A DNA stretch of 27,278 bases from contig JAUXNZ010000141.1 in NCBI GenBank assembly GCA_030682595.1, positions 1 to 27,278 of the forward strand. The letters run 5' to 3'. Made by a program: the position numbers and the translations under genes. The notes below the pieces were generated by a model. That model had not been told where the DNA came from. It did not search any database and worked only from the letters and a program-made list of their open reading frames with translations. Shown here piece by piece: positions 5,662 through 13,634 of the stretch; the stretch's first letter is position 1, and each line of letters opens with the position of its first letter. This DNA comes from Rhodocyclaceae bacterium. GTDB lineage: Bacteria > Pseudomonadota > Gammaproteobacteria > Burkholderiales > Rhodocyclaceae.

Positions 5662-6408
5662 ATGTTGGCAATCATCGGCGGCAGCGGACTGACCCAGTTG
5701 TCCTGCCTGGCAATCGAGCGGCGCGAGGTGGTGCGCACGCCCTACGGCGAGCCTTCGGGAACGCTGACCTTCGGCAGCATCGGCCCGCAGCAGGTCGTTT
5801 TTCTGGCGCGCCACGGGCATGGCCACACGATTCCGCCGCACCGGGTCAATTACCGGGCGAATCTCTGGGCGCTGGTCAAGGCGGCGGGCGTCTCGGACAT
5901 CATTTCGGTCGCCTCGGTGGGCGGCATGCGTCCCGACCTCCACCCCGGTGCGCTGGTCGTGCCGCACCAGATCATCGACTACACCTGGGGCCGGCTGGCC
6001 ACTTTCTTCGATGGCGGCGATCCGGGGGTGGTGCATGTCGATTTCACCGAGCCCTATGATCGCGCCCTGCGCGAGCGCCTGTTGTGTGCCGGCGACGCGG
6101 CGGGGTTCAAGGTCTCCGGTTCGGCGGTGTATGCGGCAACCCAAGGGCCGCGCTTGGAGAGCGCGGCCGAAATCGAGCGGCTCGCACGGGATGGCGCGGA
6201 CATCGTCGGCATGACCGGCATGCCCGAAGCCGTGCTGGCGCGCGAATTGAAAACTCCGTATGCGGCGGTCTGCGTCGTGGCGAACTGGGCCGCCGGGCGT
6301 GGCGATTCAACCAGTTCGATTCGTTTCGACCAGATCGAACCCGTGTTGCATGAGTCGATGGGCAAGGTGAAGAGCGTGATCGAACATCTTTGCGCGGCAA
6401 CCGTTTAG
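5662..6408 (+). CDS. S-methyl-5'-thioinosine phosphorylase (MTAP/PNP family)
   Basis: A 248-residue nucleoside phosphorylase for methylthio-nucleoside salvage from polyamine synthesis. Family motifs are GGSGL (6-10), the phosphate and substrate block RHGHGHTIPPHRVNYRANLWAL (about 50-71), and ATQGPRLESAAEI followed by GMTGMPEAVLARE. Where adenosine-specific MTAP has the purine-contacting Asp-x-Asp (DYD), this protein reads VVANWAAG, with Asn and Ala in place of the two Asp. That favours a 6-oxopurine such as methylthioinosine, as in the Pseudomonas MTIP enzyme. AAGGAGA (5650-5656) is a strong ribosome binding site for ATG 5662. The stop is followed after 2 nt by a repeat copy and then the convergent cNMP-binding gene. 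Confidence 0.88.
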   Translation: MLAIIGGSGLTQLSCLAIERREVVRTPYGEPSGTLTFGSIGPQQVVFLARHGHGHTIPPHRVNYRANLWALVKAAGVSDIISVASVGGMRPDLHPGALVVPHQIIDYTWGRLATFFDGGDPGVVHVDFTEPYDRALRERLLCAGDAAGFKVSGSAVYAATQGPRLESAAEIERLARDGADIVGMTGMPEAVLARELKTPYAAVCVVANWAAGRGDSTSSIRFDQIEPVLHESMGKVKSVIEHLCAATV

Positions 6409-6410
6409 TC

Positions 6411-6434
6411 GCCGTCCTGCCAGCGCCGACTTTT
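6411..6434 (-). repeat. 24-nt dispersed repeat, convergent-junction copy
   Basis: Matches the 24-mer at 23 of 24 positions on the minus strand. It begins 3 nt after the phosphorylase stop and overlaps by one base the stop codon of the minus-strand cNMP-binding gene, so it fills nearly the whole junction of two convergent genes. Confidence 0.85.
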
Positions 6435-6907
6435 TAGATTCTCCAGGCCAACGCCTCGTCGGCGCTGCGCAGGCGCGCGGAGACGACGCGGGCGATGTTG
6501 CGATAAACCTTCATGCCGATTTCCGGGTGGCTGTGCAATACCTGGTCAGACAGGCGCACCAGCACGCAGGGGACCAGCGCGGTCACCGTGGCGCTGCGGG
6601 CCTCGTTGTCGGCCAGCGCCATTTCGCCGAAGCTGTCGGCGGAGGACAGCCGCGCGAGCTCCAGTTCGCCATCGCGGCCTTTTTTCGACACGACCGCCTC
6701 GCCGTCAAGAATGATGTACATGTGATTGCCGACGCTGCCCTCCCGGACGATGGGCGCACCCGCTTCAAATGAACATTTCTCGGTGCGGGCGAGCAGTTCG
6801 CTGATCTCGGCTGGTTTCATTCCTTGAAAGGCCTTGACGCGCTCGGCCAGCTTGAACAGCAGGCGCTGCAGGTCGTGGAAGGTGAATTGTTCGCGTATCC
6901 AGCTCAT
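6434..6907 (-). CDS. Stand-alone cyclic-nucleotide-binding domain protein
   Basis: A 157-residue protein made of one cNMP-binding (CAP-like) beta roll and flanking helices. The diagnostic phosphate-binding cassette is FGEMALADNEARSATV (about 93-108), preceded by GNHMYIILDGEAVVSKKG. The Glu and Arg expected to hold the cyclic phosphate and ribose are present. There is no helix-turn-helix after the domain, so it is probably not a transcription factor; it may be a sensor or partner protein. It follows glnD by 14 nt with AAAGGGA as a probable ribosome binding site, so it is probably co-transcribed with map and glnD. Which nucleotide it binds and what it controls cannot be told. Confidence 0.85.
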   Translation of the reverse strand: MSWIREQFTFHDLQRLLFKLAERVKAFQGMKPAEISELLARTEKCSFEAGAPIVREGSVGNHMYIILDGEAVVSKKGRDGELELARLSSADSFGEMALADNEARSATVTALVPCVLVRLSDQVLHSHPEIGMKVYRNIARVVSARLRSADEALAWRI

Positions 6908-6921
6908 GGTGGGGATCCCTT

Positions 6922-9504
6922 TCAGACGTGCAGGATTTCAAGCAGTTCCTGCTCCAGCTTTATCAGTGTTGCCGTTTTACCGAGTTCCGCCCCGCTAATC
7001 AAGAAAGTATCTTCGACGCGTTCGCCCAATGTGGCGATTTTGGCGGAGAACAGTCGTACCCCGTGTTTGGCCAGCGTCAAGGCAATGGCATAGAGCAGGC
7101 CGGCGCGGTCGGCCGCCGTGATGGACAGGATGTAGTTGTCGCTGCTCTCATCGGCGCGGATGGCGACTTCCGGCGTCAGGGGGATGTGCCGCACCTGCCT
7201 GGATACGCGTACTTGCGGCGGCGGGGCGAGCGGCGGCTGCAGTTTCAGGTGTTCCGCCAGATCATGGTTGATCAGGCCGATCATGTCGCGGTAGGGCAAC
7301 TGGTTGCCCGAATCGAGCAGGACAAAACTGTCGAGCGCGTGGCCGTGTCGCGTGGTGTGAATCTTGGCATCGACGATCGAGTAGCCGAGCCGGGCAAAAA
7401 AGCCGCAAAGGCGGGCAAACAGCCAGGGCTGGTCGGGGGTATAGACCATGACCTGAAGACCGGCGCTGGCTGGATTGAGACGGGCGCGGACGATCGGTTC
7501 CGGGCTGTCCGGCCGGTGATAGAGGCTCTGGGTATGCCAGGCGATTTCCTCGCTGGTGTGCCGCAGGAAATACGGCGTATCGAGCCGGTTCCATAATTCG
7601 GTTTCGACGCCGGCGCGCAATCCGGCAAGCCGCAGCAGGCGGCGTGCGTCTTCGCTGCGTTCCTCGATGCCGGCCAGCGGACGCGTGCTCTCACCGCAAA
7701 GCAGGCGCCGCGTGATGTGAAAGAGCTCTTCGAGCAGCTTGGCTTTCCAGGTGTTCCATACCTTGGGGCTGGTGCCGCGAATGTCGCTGACGGTCAGGAG
7801 ATAGAGCGCGGTCAGCCGTTCCTCGTTCTGCACGATGGTGGCGAAGCGCTGGATGACCTTGGGGTCGGCGAGGTCATGTTTCTGGGCGAATGCCGACAGG
7901 GTCAGGTGATGTTCGACCAGAAAGCAGATGAGTGCCGTGTCGTCCGGGGCGATGTCGTGCAGTCGGCAAAAACGCCGCGCTTCCGCCGCGCCCAGCCGGG
8001 AATGGTCGCCGCCGCGTCCCTTGGCGATATCGTGAAACAAGGCGGCCAGAAATAGCCGCCAGCTCCCGGGAAAGGCCGCCATCAGGCGCGCGCAATCGGG
8101 GTATTCGTGGGCGAATTCCGGCAGGGCAAAGCGCCGCAGGTTGCGTACGACCTGCAGGATGTGCTGGTCGACGGTGTAGACATGAAACAGGTCGTGTTGC
8201 ATGCGGCCGACGATGCGGCCGAACGCCGGCAGATAGGCGCCAAGGATGTCGAACTGGTTCATGCGGCGCAACTGATGGGTGAGCCCGCGCGGTTCCTTGA
8301 AGAGGGCCAAAAAGGTGGCGTGGTTGGCCGGGTCGCGCCGGAAATTTGCGTCGATGCGGCCGCGGGCGCGCCACAGGGCGCGTAGCGTGCGGGAGGTCAT
8401 GCCCTTCAGTTCGGGCCGCTGCGACAGCAGCAGGAAACTCTTGAGCAGGGCGGCCGGATGCCGTTCGAAATGATCGTCGGCGCGGATGTCGAGTTGTTCC
8501 CGGACGACCTGGAAATCGGCATCGATGACAATCGGCAGTACGGTCGGCTGACTTTCCAGGCGGGAGGCCAGATCGGCAAGGACCAGCGTGTTCAACTGGG
8601 TGACGCGCTTGGCATTGCGGTAATAGCGCTGCATCAGGACTTCCGCCGCGCGCCGCGACGCCGTGGCGGCGAAGCCCAGCGCCTTGGCCAACGCATCCTG
8701 GTGGTCGAACAGCAGGCGGTCTTCGCGGCGGCCGGTGGCCAGGTGCAAACCAATGCGGACGCGGCGCAAAAAATCCTCCGAACGGGCTAGCAGGCGGGCC
8801 TCGGCGCGAGTGATGATTCCCGCGGCGGCGAGCTTGCCCCAGCCATCTGTCAGCATGGCGGCACGCGCGACCCACAGGATGGTATGCAGGTCGCGCAGGC
8901 CGCCGGGATTCTCCTTGCAGTTGGGTTCGAGGTTGTAGGGCGTGTCGTGGTGCTTTGCGTAACGGGCCTCCTGCTCCAGGCGCTTCGCCTTGCAGAAGGC
9001 CAGCGGGTCGAGCGCCTGATCGAATGCGCCGCGAAACCGGCTGTAAAGCTTGCGATTGCCACACAGAAAACGGGTTTCCAGCAGCGTGGTCTGCACCGTG
9101 ATGTCGCGCTCGGCTTCTTCGAGGCAGGCCTCGACCGAACGCACGCTGTGGCCGATGTCGAGGCCGATATCCCAGAGCAACCCAATCAACTTTTCGAACG
9201 CCGGCCGGTGCAGGTCGCCGCCGTCATCATCGGGCAGCAGGATCAGCAGATCGACATCAGAACCTGGATACTGCTCGCGTCGTCCGTAGCCGCCCGCCGC
9301 CGCCAGGCAGAGTTGCCCGTCCAGCGCCAACGTTTTCCAGATGCGCCGCAACAGGCCATCGATCAGGCGGGTCGTGCCGGAGAGCAGCGCGGTCGGGTTG
9401 CCCCCGGCGAGATAGGCTTCCTTGAGCGCCTGCCTGCCGTCGGCGAGGGCGCGGCGCAGCTCGGCAACCAGTGCGGCATCGGGCGAGGCGTGCGCGTGCG
9501 CCAC
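6922..9504 (-). CDS. glnD: Bifunctional [protein-PII] uridylyltransferase/uridylyl-removing enzyme GlnD
   Basis: GlnD uridylylates and deuridylylates PII proteins according to glutamine level and so sets nitrogen assimilation. The 860-residue product has the full layout: nucleotidyltransferase motif GGYGR (71-75) with metal ligands Asp83 and Asp85, the GlnE/GlnD linker region with NCKENPGGLRDLHTILW, an HD hydrolase domain (FHDIAKGRGGDHS), and two C-terminal ACT domains (about 690-770 with DQPWLFARLCGFFARLGYSI, and about 795-860 with TAADRAGLLYAIALTLAKHG). Length is normal. It lies 16 nt after map on the same strand, a usual betaproteobacterial arrangement, and is followed by the cNMP-binding gene. 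Confidence 0.97.
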   Translation of the reverse strand: MAHAHASPDAALVAELRRALADGRQALKEAYLAGGNPTALLSGTTRLIDGLLRRIWKTLALDGQLCLAAAGGYGRREQYPGSDVDLLILLPDDDGGDLHRPAFEKLIGLLWDIGLDIGHSVRSVEACLEEAERDITVQTTLLETRFLCGNRKLYSRFRGAFDQALDPLAFCKAKRLEQEARYAKHHDTPYNLEPNCKENPGGLRDLHTILWVARAAMLTDGWGKLAAAGIITRAEARLLARSEDFLRRVRIGLHLATGRREDRLLFDHQDALAKALGFAATASRRAAEVLMQRYYRNAKRVTQLNTLVLADLASRLESQPTVLPIVIDADFQVVREQLDIRADDHFERHPAALLKSFLLLSQRPELKGMTSRTLRALWRARGRIDANFRRDPANHATFLALFKEPRGLTHQLRRMNQFDILGAYLPAFGRIVGRMQHDLFHVYTVDQHILQVVRNLRRFALPEFAHEYPDCARLMAAFPGSWRLFLAALFHDIAKGRGGDHSRLGAAEARRFCRLHDIAPDDTALICFLVEHHLTLSAFAQKHDLADPKVIQRFATIVQNEERLTALYLLTVSDIRGTSPKVWNTWKAKLLEELFHITRRLLCGESTRPLAGIEERSEDARRLLRLAGLRAGVETELWNRLDTPYFLRHTSEEIAWHTQSLYHRPDSPEPIVRARLNPASAGLQVMVYTPDQPWLFARLCGFFARLGYSIVDAKIHTTRHGHALDSFVLLDSGNQLPYRDMIGLINHDLAEHLKLQPPLAPPPQVRVSRQVRHIPLTPEVAIRADESSDNYILSITAADRAGLLYAIALTLAKHGVRLFSAKIATLGERVEDTFLISGAELGKTATLIKLEQELLEILHV

Positions 9505-9520
9505 GGTTGTCAGTCAGTAT

Positions 9521-10321
9521 TCAGGCCGCAAACGGATTGGGGGGGGCGCCGGCCGACAGGGTCATCACTTCGTAGCCGCTTGCGGTGACGGCGATGGTGT
9601 GCTCCCACTGCGCCGACAGGCTGCGATCCTTGGTGACGATGGTCCAGCCGTCGGGCAGTTCCGACACGGCGGCTTTGCCGGCGTTGATCATGGGCTCGAT
9701 GGTGAAGGTCATGCCTGGTTCGAGCCGGAGGCCGTCGCCGGGCTTGCCGTAGTGCAGGACCTGAGGTTCCTCGTGAAATTTTAGCCCGATGCCGTGGCCG
9801 CAAAATTCACGCACCACCGAAAAACCATTCGACTCGGCATGGCGCTGGATGGCCGCACCGATGTCACCGAGCCGGGCACCCGGCCTGACCGTGGCGATGC
9901 CGAGCCAGAGACACTCATGGGCGATGGCGACCAGCCGGTTGGCCAGAATGGAAGAAGTGCCGCCCACGCTGAACATGCGACTGGTGTCCCCGTGCCAGCC
10001 ATCCTTGATGGTGGTGATGTCCAGATTGACGATATCGCCTTTCTTCAGGGCCCGGTCATTCGGCAAACCATGACAGACTTGGTGATTCACCGAGGTGCAG
10101 ATGGACTTGGGATAGGGGTGGTAACCGGGCGGGGCGTAGTTGAGCGGTGCCGGAATGCAGCCTTGGACATTCACCATGTAGTCGTGACACAGCCGGTCCA
10201 GTTCGGCCGTGGTGACGCCGGGGACGACGAAGGGTGCAACATAGTCCAGTACCTCGCCGGCCAGCCGGCCGGCGAGGCGCATGGATTCAAGTTCTTCAGG
10301 GGTCTTGATGGTGATGCTCAT
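9521..10321 (-). CDS. map: Methionine aminopeptidase, type I
   Basis: Removes the initiator methionine from new proteins. The 266-residue pita-bread fold protein shows all five metal ligands: Asp101 (NLDIT), Asp112 (HGDTSRMF), His176 (CGHGIGLKFHEEP), Glu209 (FTIEPM) and Glu240 (QWEHT), plus the conserved His80 (SVNHQVCHG). There is no N-terminal zinc-finger extension, so it is the type Ia form. It is divergent from rpsB across a 214-nt region and is upstream of glnD by 16 nt in the same operon. Confidence 0.96.
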   Translation of the reverse strand: MSITIKTPEELESMRLAGRLAGEVLDYVAPFVVPGVTTAELDRLCHDYMVNVQGCIPAPLNYAPPGYHPYPKSICTSVNHQVCHGLPNDRALKKGDIVNLDITTIKDGWHGDTSRMFSVGGTSSILANRLVAIAHECLWLGIATVRPGARLGDIGAAIQRHAESNGFSVVREFCGHGIGLKFHEEPQVLHYGKPGDGLRLEPGMTFTIEPMINAGKAAVSELPDGWTIVTKDRSLSAQWEHTIAVTASGYEVMTLSAGAPPNPFAA

Positions 10322-10397
10322 AGGCTGCGATGCGGGGTGGTGATCGGGGGATTGAATGCGGCAATTCTAACCGCTGCGCCGCGATCGCGTTACCGGG

Positions 10398-10427
10398 TTG
10401 GAGTTTGCAGCATTTCACCCGTATAAT
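10398..10427 (+). promoter_or_regulatory. Candidate rpsB promoter
   Basis: TATAAT at 10422-10427 is an exact -10. TTGGAG at 10398-10403 sits 18 nt upstream as a weak -35 (three of six). A transcript starting near 10434 would carry a leader of about 100 nt before rpsB. Confidence 0.5.
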
Positions 10428-10434
10428 CGCCGGC

Positions 10435-10530
10435 TTGTCCTGATTTGAAGGACAAAATTCACACACCCGGCGCCGAGTGGGTGCCTCGTTGAGGATACCG
10501 GCCGGGTGGCGGATAACCCATATCGGAGAT
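10435..10530 (+). promoter_or_regulatory. Structured rpsB mRNA leader, possible S2 autoregulatory element
   Basis: The leader can fold into a hairpin TTGTCC/GGACAA (10435-10440 and 10450-10455) and a longer element closed by ACCCGGC/GCCGGGT (10465-10471 and 10501-10507). Inside the latter, CGAG/CTCG (10474-10477, 10485-10488) and CCTC/GAGG (10484-10487, 10491-10494) are mutually exclusive pairings. Ribosomal protein S2 is known to repress rpsB through its leader in several bacteria; that this leader does so is inference. The pairings were found by eye only. Confidence 0.45.
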
Positions 10531-10535
10531 ATGTT

Positions 10536-11288
10536 ATGAGCACAACCATGCGTCAAATGCTGGAGGCCGGCGTGCATTTCGGCCACCAGACCCGTTTCTG
10601 GAACCCCAAGATGGCCCCGTTCATTTTCGGCCATCGGAACAAGATTCACATCATCAACCTTGAGAAGACGCTCGCCAAGTTCAACGAGGCGACCGATTTC
10701 ATCAAGAAGCTGTCCGCCAAGAAGGGCAGCGTCCTGTTTGTCGGCACCAAGCGCCAGGCCCGTGAAATCCTCGCCGAGGAAGCACAGCGCGCCGGCATGC
10801 CCTACGTCGATGAGCGTTGGCTGGGCGGCATGCTTACCAACTTCAAGACCGTCAAGTTGTCCACGAAGCGCCTCAAGGACATGGATCAGATGGCCGAGGA
10901 TGGCGCCTTCGAAAAAATGCCGAAAAAAGAGGCGCTGATGCTGCAGCGCGAGCACGTCAAGCTGAAGAAGAGCCTGGGCGGCATCAAGGATATGGCCGGG
11001 CTACCCGATGCGATTTTCGTCATCGATGTCGGCTACCACAAGATTGCCGTCACCGAAGCCAAGAAACTCGGCATTCCGGTGGTCGGCGTGGTGGATACCA
11101 ACCACTCGCCCATCGGCATTGATTATGTGATCCCGGGCAATGACGACTCGTCGAGCGCGATTCGCCTGTATGCGCGTGGCGTTGCCGATGCCGCCCTCGA
11201 AGGCAGGAATCAGTCGATGAACGAAGTGGTGCAGCAGATGGCTGGTGACGACGAGTTCGTCGAAGTCGAGGAAGAAGCCGCCGAATAA
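10536..11288 (+). CDS. rpsB: 30S ribosomal protein S2
   Basis: A 250-residue S2 protein of the small-subunit body, needed for late 30S assembly and S1 binding. The signature MRQMLEAGVHFGHQTRFWNPKM is near the N-terminus (5-26), followed by IHIINLEKTLAKF, FVGTKRQAREI, RWLGGMLTNFKT and PDAIFVIDVGYHKIAVTEA. ATG 10536 is preceded by GGAGAT with good spacing, so it is preferred to an upstream in-frame start at 10506. It opens the long plus-strand run and is followed by tsf after 104 nt, the near-universal bacterial order. Confidence 0.98.
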   Translation: MSTTMRQMLEAGVHFGHQTRFWNPKMAPFIFGHRNKIHIINLEKTLAKFNEATDFIKKLSAKKGSVLFVGTKRQAREILAEEAQRAGMPYVDERWLGGMLTNFKTVKLSTKRLKDMDQMAEDGAFEKMPKKEALMLQREHVKLKKSLGGIKDMAGLPDAIFVIDVGYHKIAVTEAKKLGIPVVGVVDTNHSPIGIDYVIPGNDDSSSAIRLYARGVADAALEGRNQSMNEVVQQMAGDDEFVEVEEEAAE

Positions 11289-11318
11289 ACGCGGCGCTGG
11301 CGCTGGAAAGAAGGCGGC

Positions 11319-11336
11319 GGCGGCAAGCCTGCCGCC
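11319..11336 (+). terminator. rpsB-tsf intergenic hairpin
   Basis: GGCGGCA (11319-11325) and TGCCGCC (11330-11336) form a perfect 7-bp stem with loop AGCC. There is no T-run after it, so it may be an attenuator or mRNA-stabilising hairpin rather than a full terminator. Just before it (11288-11304) is an AAA...CGGCGCTGGCG stretch resembling part of the dispersed repeat, too degenerate to call. Confidence 0.4.
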
Positions 11337-11392
11337 GGCCGCGCCAGCTCCGCATTTAGCAGTCAATAATTATCTGATTCTGGAGTAAAGCA

Positions 11393-12292
11393 ATGGCGGA
11401 AATTACCGCAAGCATGGTGAAGGAACTGCGCGAGAAGACCGACGCGCCGATGATGGAATGCAAGCGGGCGCTGACCGAGGCCGGCGGCGATCTCGCCAAG
11501 GCCGAAGAAATCCTGCGCGTCAAGCTGGGCAGCAAGGCCACCAAGGCCGCGAGCCGCATCGCCGCCGAGGGCGTGGTCGGCATGTATCTGGCCGCCGACG
11601 GCAAACTCGGCGCCGTGGTCGAGGTGAATTCCGAGACCGACTTTGTCGCCAAGAACGACGAATTCATCGCCCTGGCCAAGGGTTGCGCCGAACGTGTCGC
11701 GTTACAGAATCCCGCCGACGTGGCCGCGCTGTCCGCGCTGCCCATGGGGGAGGGCACGGTGGAGACCACGCGCGCCGCGCTGGTCGGCAAGATCGGCGAG
11801 AACATGACGCTGCGTCGCTTCGTGCGCATCGCGGCCGTGGGCAAGCTGGCGTCCTATGTGCATGGCGGTTCGAAGATTGGCGTAATGGTCGATGTGACCG
11901 GCGGCGACGAACAACTGGCCAAGGACCTGGCCATGCATATCGCCGCTTCCAAGCCCAAGTCGCTCGATGCCTCGGGCGTGCCCGCCGCGCTGCTGGATAC
12001 CGAACGTCGCATCGCCATTGAAAAGGCGCGCGAATCCGGCAAGCCGGAGGCGATGCTGGAAAAAATCGCCGAGGGCACCGTGCAGAAATACCTCAAGGAC
12101 GTAACCCTGCTGGGCCAGGTGTTCGTCAAGGCCGAGGACGGCAAGCAGACCATCGAAGCTTTGCTCAAGGCCAAAAACGCCAAAGTCAATGGCTTCACCC
12201 TGTACGTCGTCGGCGAGGGCATCGAGAAGAAAGTCAGCGACTTCGCCGCCGAAGTGGCCGAACAGGCTGCCGCGGCTGCCGCCAAGAAGTAA
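11393..12292 (+). CDS. tsf: Translation elongation factor Ts
   Basis: EF-Ts exchanges GDP for GTP on EF-Tu. The 299-residue protein starts with the UBA-like domain (ITASMVKELREKTDAPMMEC), carries the EF-Tu-contacting motif TDFVAKN at residues 82-88, then the two core subdomains, with HIAASKP at about 182-188. A C-terminal Ala-rich tail ends AAAAAAKK. CTGGAG about 10 nt upstream supports ATG 11393. pyrH follows after 15 nt. Confidence 0.98.
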   Translation: MAEITASMVKELREKTDAPMMECKRALTEAGGDLAKAEEILRVKLGSKATKAASRIAAEGVVGMYLAADGKLGAVVEVNSETDFVAKNDEFIALAKGCAERVALQNPADVAALSALPMGEGTVETTRAALVGKIGENMTLRRFVRIAAVGKLASYVHGGSKIGVMVDVTGGDEQLAKDLAMHIAASKPKSLDASGVPAALLDTERRIAIEKARESGKPEAMLEKIAEGTVQKYLKDVTLLGQVFVKAEDGKQTIEALLKAKNAKVNGFTLYVVGEGIEKKVSDFAAEVAEQAAAAAAKK

Positions 12293-12307
12293 CCCGCGCT
12301 TACCACC

Positions 12308-13030
12308 ATGACTTCCGCATTGCCACGCTACAAGCGCATCCTGCTCAAGCTGTCGGGCGAGGCGCTGATGGGTAATGATGCCTATGGCATCAACCGGGAG
12401 ACGCTCGGGCGTATCGTCGGCGAGATCAAGTCGGTGACCGACCTCGGCGTCGAGGTCGGGGTGGTGATTGGCGGCGGCAATATCTTTCGCGGCATGGCCG
12501 GTGCATCTTCCGGGATGGATCGCGCCACCGCGGATTACATGGGCATGCTCGCCACGGTGATGAACGCGATGGCATTGGCCGATGCCATGCGCCAGGCCGG
12601 GTTGAACGGTCGCGTGCAATCGGCGCTGAATATCGAGCAGGTCGTCGAGCCCTATATTCGCGGCAAGGCGATTCGCTATCTCGAAGAGGGTAAGGTGGTC
12701 ATCTTCGGCGGCGGCACGGGCAATCCGTTCTTCACCACCGATACGGCCGCCGCGCTGCGGGGTTCGGAAATCGGCGCCGAGATGGTGTTGAAGGCCACCA
12801 AGGTCGATGGCGTGTATACCGCCGATCCCAAGAAGGATCCGACCGCGACGCGGTTTGCGAAAATCAGTTTCGACGAGGCGATCAGCCGCAATCTGGCGGT
12901 GCTGGATGCCACGGCGTTCGCTCTGTGTCGTGACCAAAAATTGCCGATCAATGTGTTTTCGATCTTCAAGGCCGGGGCGCTGAAGCGGGTTGTACTGGGC
13001 GAGGACGAAGGCACCTTGGTTTATTGCTGA
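12308..13030 (+). CDS. pyrH: Uridylate kinase (UMP kinase)
   Basis: Phosphorylates UMP to UDP in pyrimidine nucleotide synthesis. It is a 240-residue hexameric bacterial UMP kinase of the amino-acid-kinase fold. Motifs are LLKLSGEALMG (12-22), VVIGGGNIFRG (about 53-63), DYMGMLATVMNA and FGGGTGNPFFTTDTAAALRG (about 134-153), and KVDGVYTADPKKDP. Length and order of motifs are normal. It sits between tsf and frr, the standard order, and is probably co-transcribed with both. Confidence 0.98.
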   Translation: MTSALPRYKRILLKLSGEALMGNDAYGINRETLGRIVGEIKSVTDLGVEVGVVIGGGNIFRGMAGASSGMDRATADYMGMLATVMNAMALADAMRQAGLNGRVQSALNIEQVVEPYIRGKAIRYLEEGKVVIFGGGTGNPFFTTDTAAALRGSEIGAEMVLKATKVDGVYTADPKKDPTATRFAKISFDEAISRNLAVLDATAFALCRDQKLPINVFSIFKAGALKRVVLGEDEGTLVYC

Positions 13031-13052
13031 GGTGTACGTTTAGGAGTTTTTC

Positions 13053-13610
13053 ATGATTGCCGAACTCAAGAAAACCACCGAGCACAAGATGCAGAAAAGC
13101 CTGGAAGTGCTCCGGTTGGACCTCGCCAAGGTGCGCACTGGCCGCGCCCATACCGGCTTGCTCGATCATGTCCATGTGGATTATTACGGCACGCCGATGC
13201 CGATCAACCAGGTCGCCAACGTCACCTTGCTGGATGCCCGCACCATTGGCGTGCAGCCCTGGGAAAAACCCATGGTTCCCAAGGTCGAAAAAGCGATCCG
13301 CGATGCCGACCTGGGCCTGAATCCGGCCACCCAGGGCGATGTGGTGCGCGTGCCGATGCCGGTGCTGACCGAAGAGCGGCGCCGCGACCTGATCAAGGTC
13401 GTCAAGCAGGAAGGCGAAGATGCCAAGATTGCCGTGCGCAATTTGCGCCGCGATGCGATCTCCCACCTCAAGGACGCCCTCAAGAAGCACGAGATTCCCG
13501 AGGATGAGGAGCGGCGCGCCCAGGACGACGTGCAAAAACTCACCGACCGCTATGTCGCCGAGGTGGACCGCATGCTCGCCGAAAAAGAAAAGGATCTGAT
13601 GGCCATTTAG
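13053..13610 (+). CDS. frr: Ribosome recycling factor
   Basis: With EF-G it splits the post-termination ribosome. The 185-residue protein starts MIAELKKTTEHKMQKSLEVL and shows the two-domain RRF pattern: DLAKVRTGRAHTGLLDHV of the coiled helix bundle, the beta domain VDYYGTPMPINQVANVTLLDARTIGVQPWEK, and LTEERRRDLIKVVKQEGEDAKIAVRNLRRDA. AGGAG about 8 nt upstream supports ATG 13053. No unusual features are seen. Confidence 0.98.
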   Translation: MIAELKKTTEHKMQKSLEVLRLDLAKVRTGRAHTGLLDHVHVDYYGTPMPINQVANVTLLDARTIGVQPWEKPMVPKVEKAIRDADLGLNPATQGDVVRVPMPVLTEERRRDLIKVVKQEGEDAKIAVRNLRRDAISHLKDALKKHEIPEDEERRAQDDVQKLTDRYVAEVDRMLAEKEKDLMAI

Positions 13611-13634
13611 GCCATCTGTTCAATTACGCCGACG

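Noticed and set aside
9325..9350. CCAGCGCCAACGTTTT in glnD and CCAGCGCCGAA twice in the SPFH gene as repeat copies
   Set aside because: Matches are short and fall on Ala/Ser/Glu-rich codons; the rest of the element is absent.
11702..12937. 411-codon minus-strand frame opposite tsf and pyrH, and a similar 433-codon frame at 15135-16436 opposite dxr
   Set aside because: Composition is that of antisense reading (H, Q, G, R rich) of conserved genes; no ribosome binding site or family match is visible.
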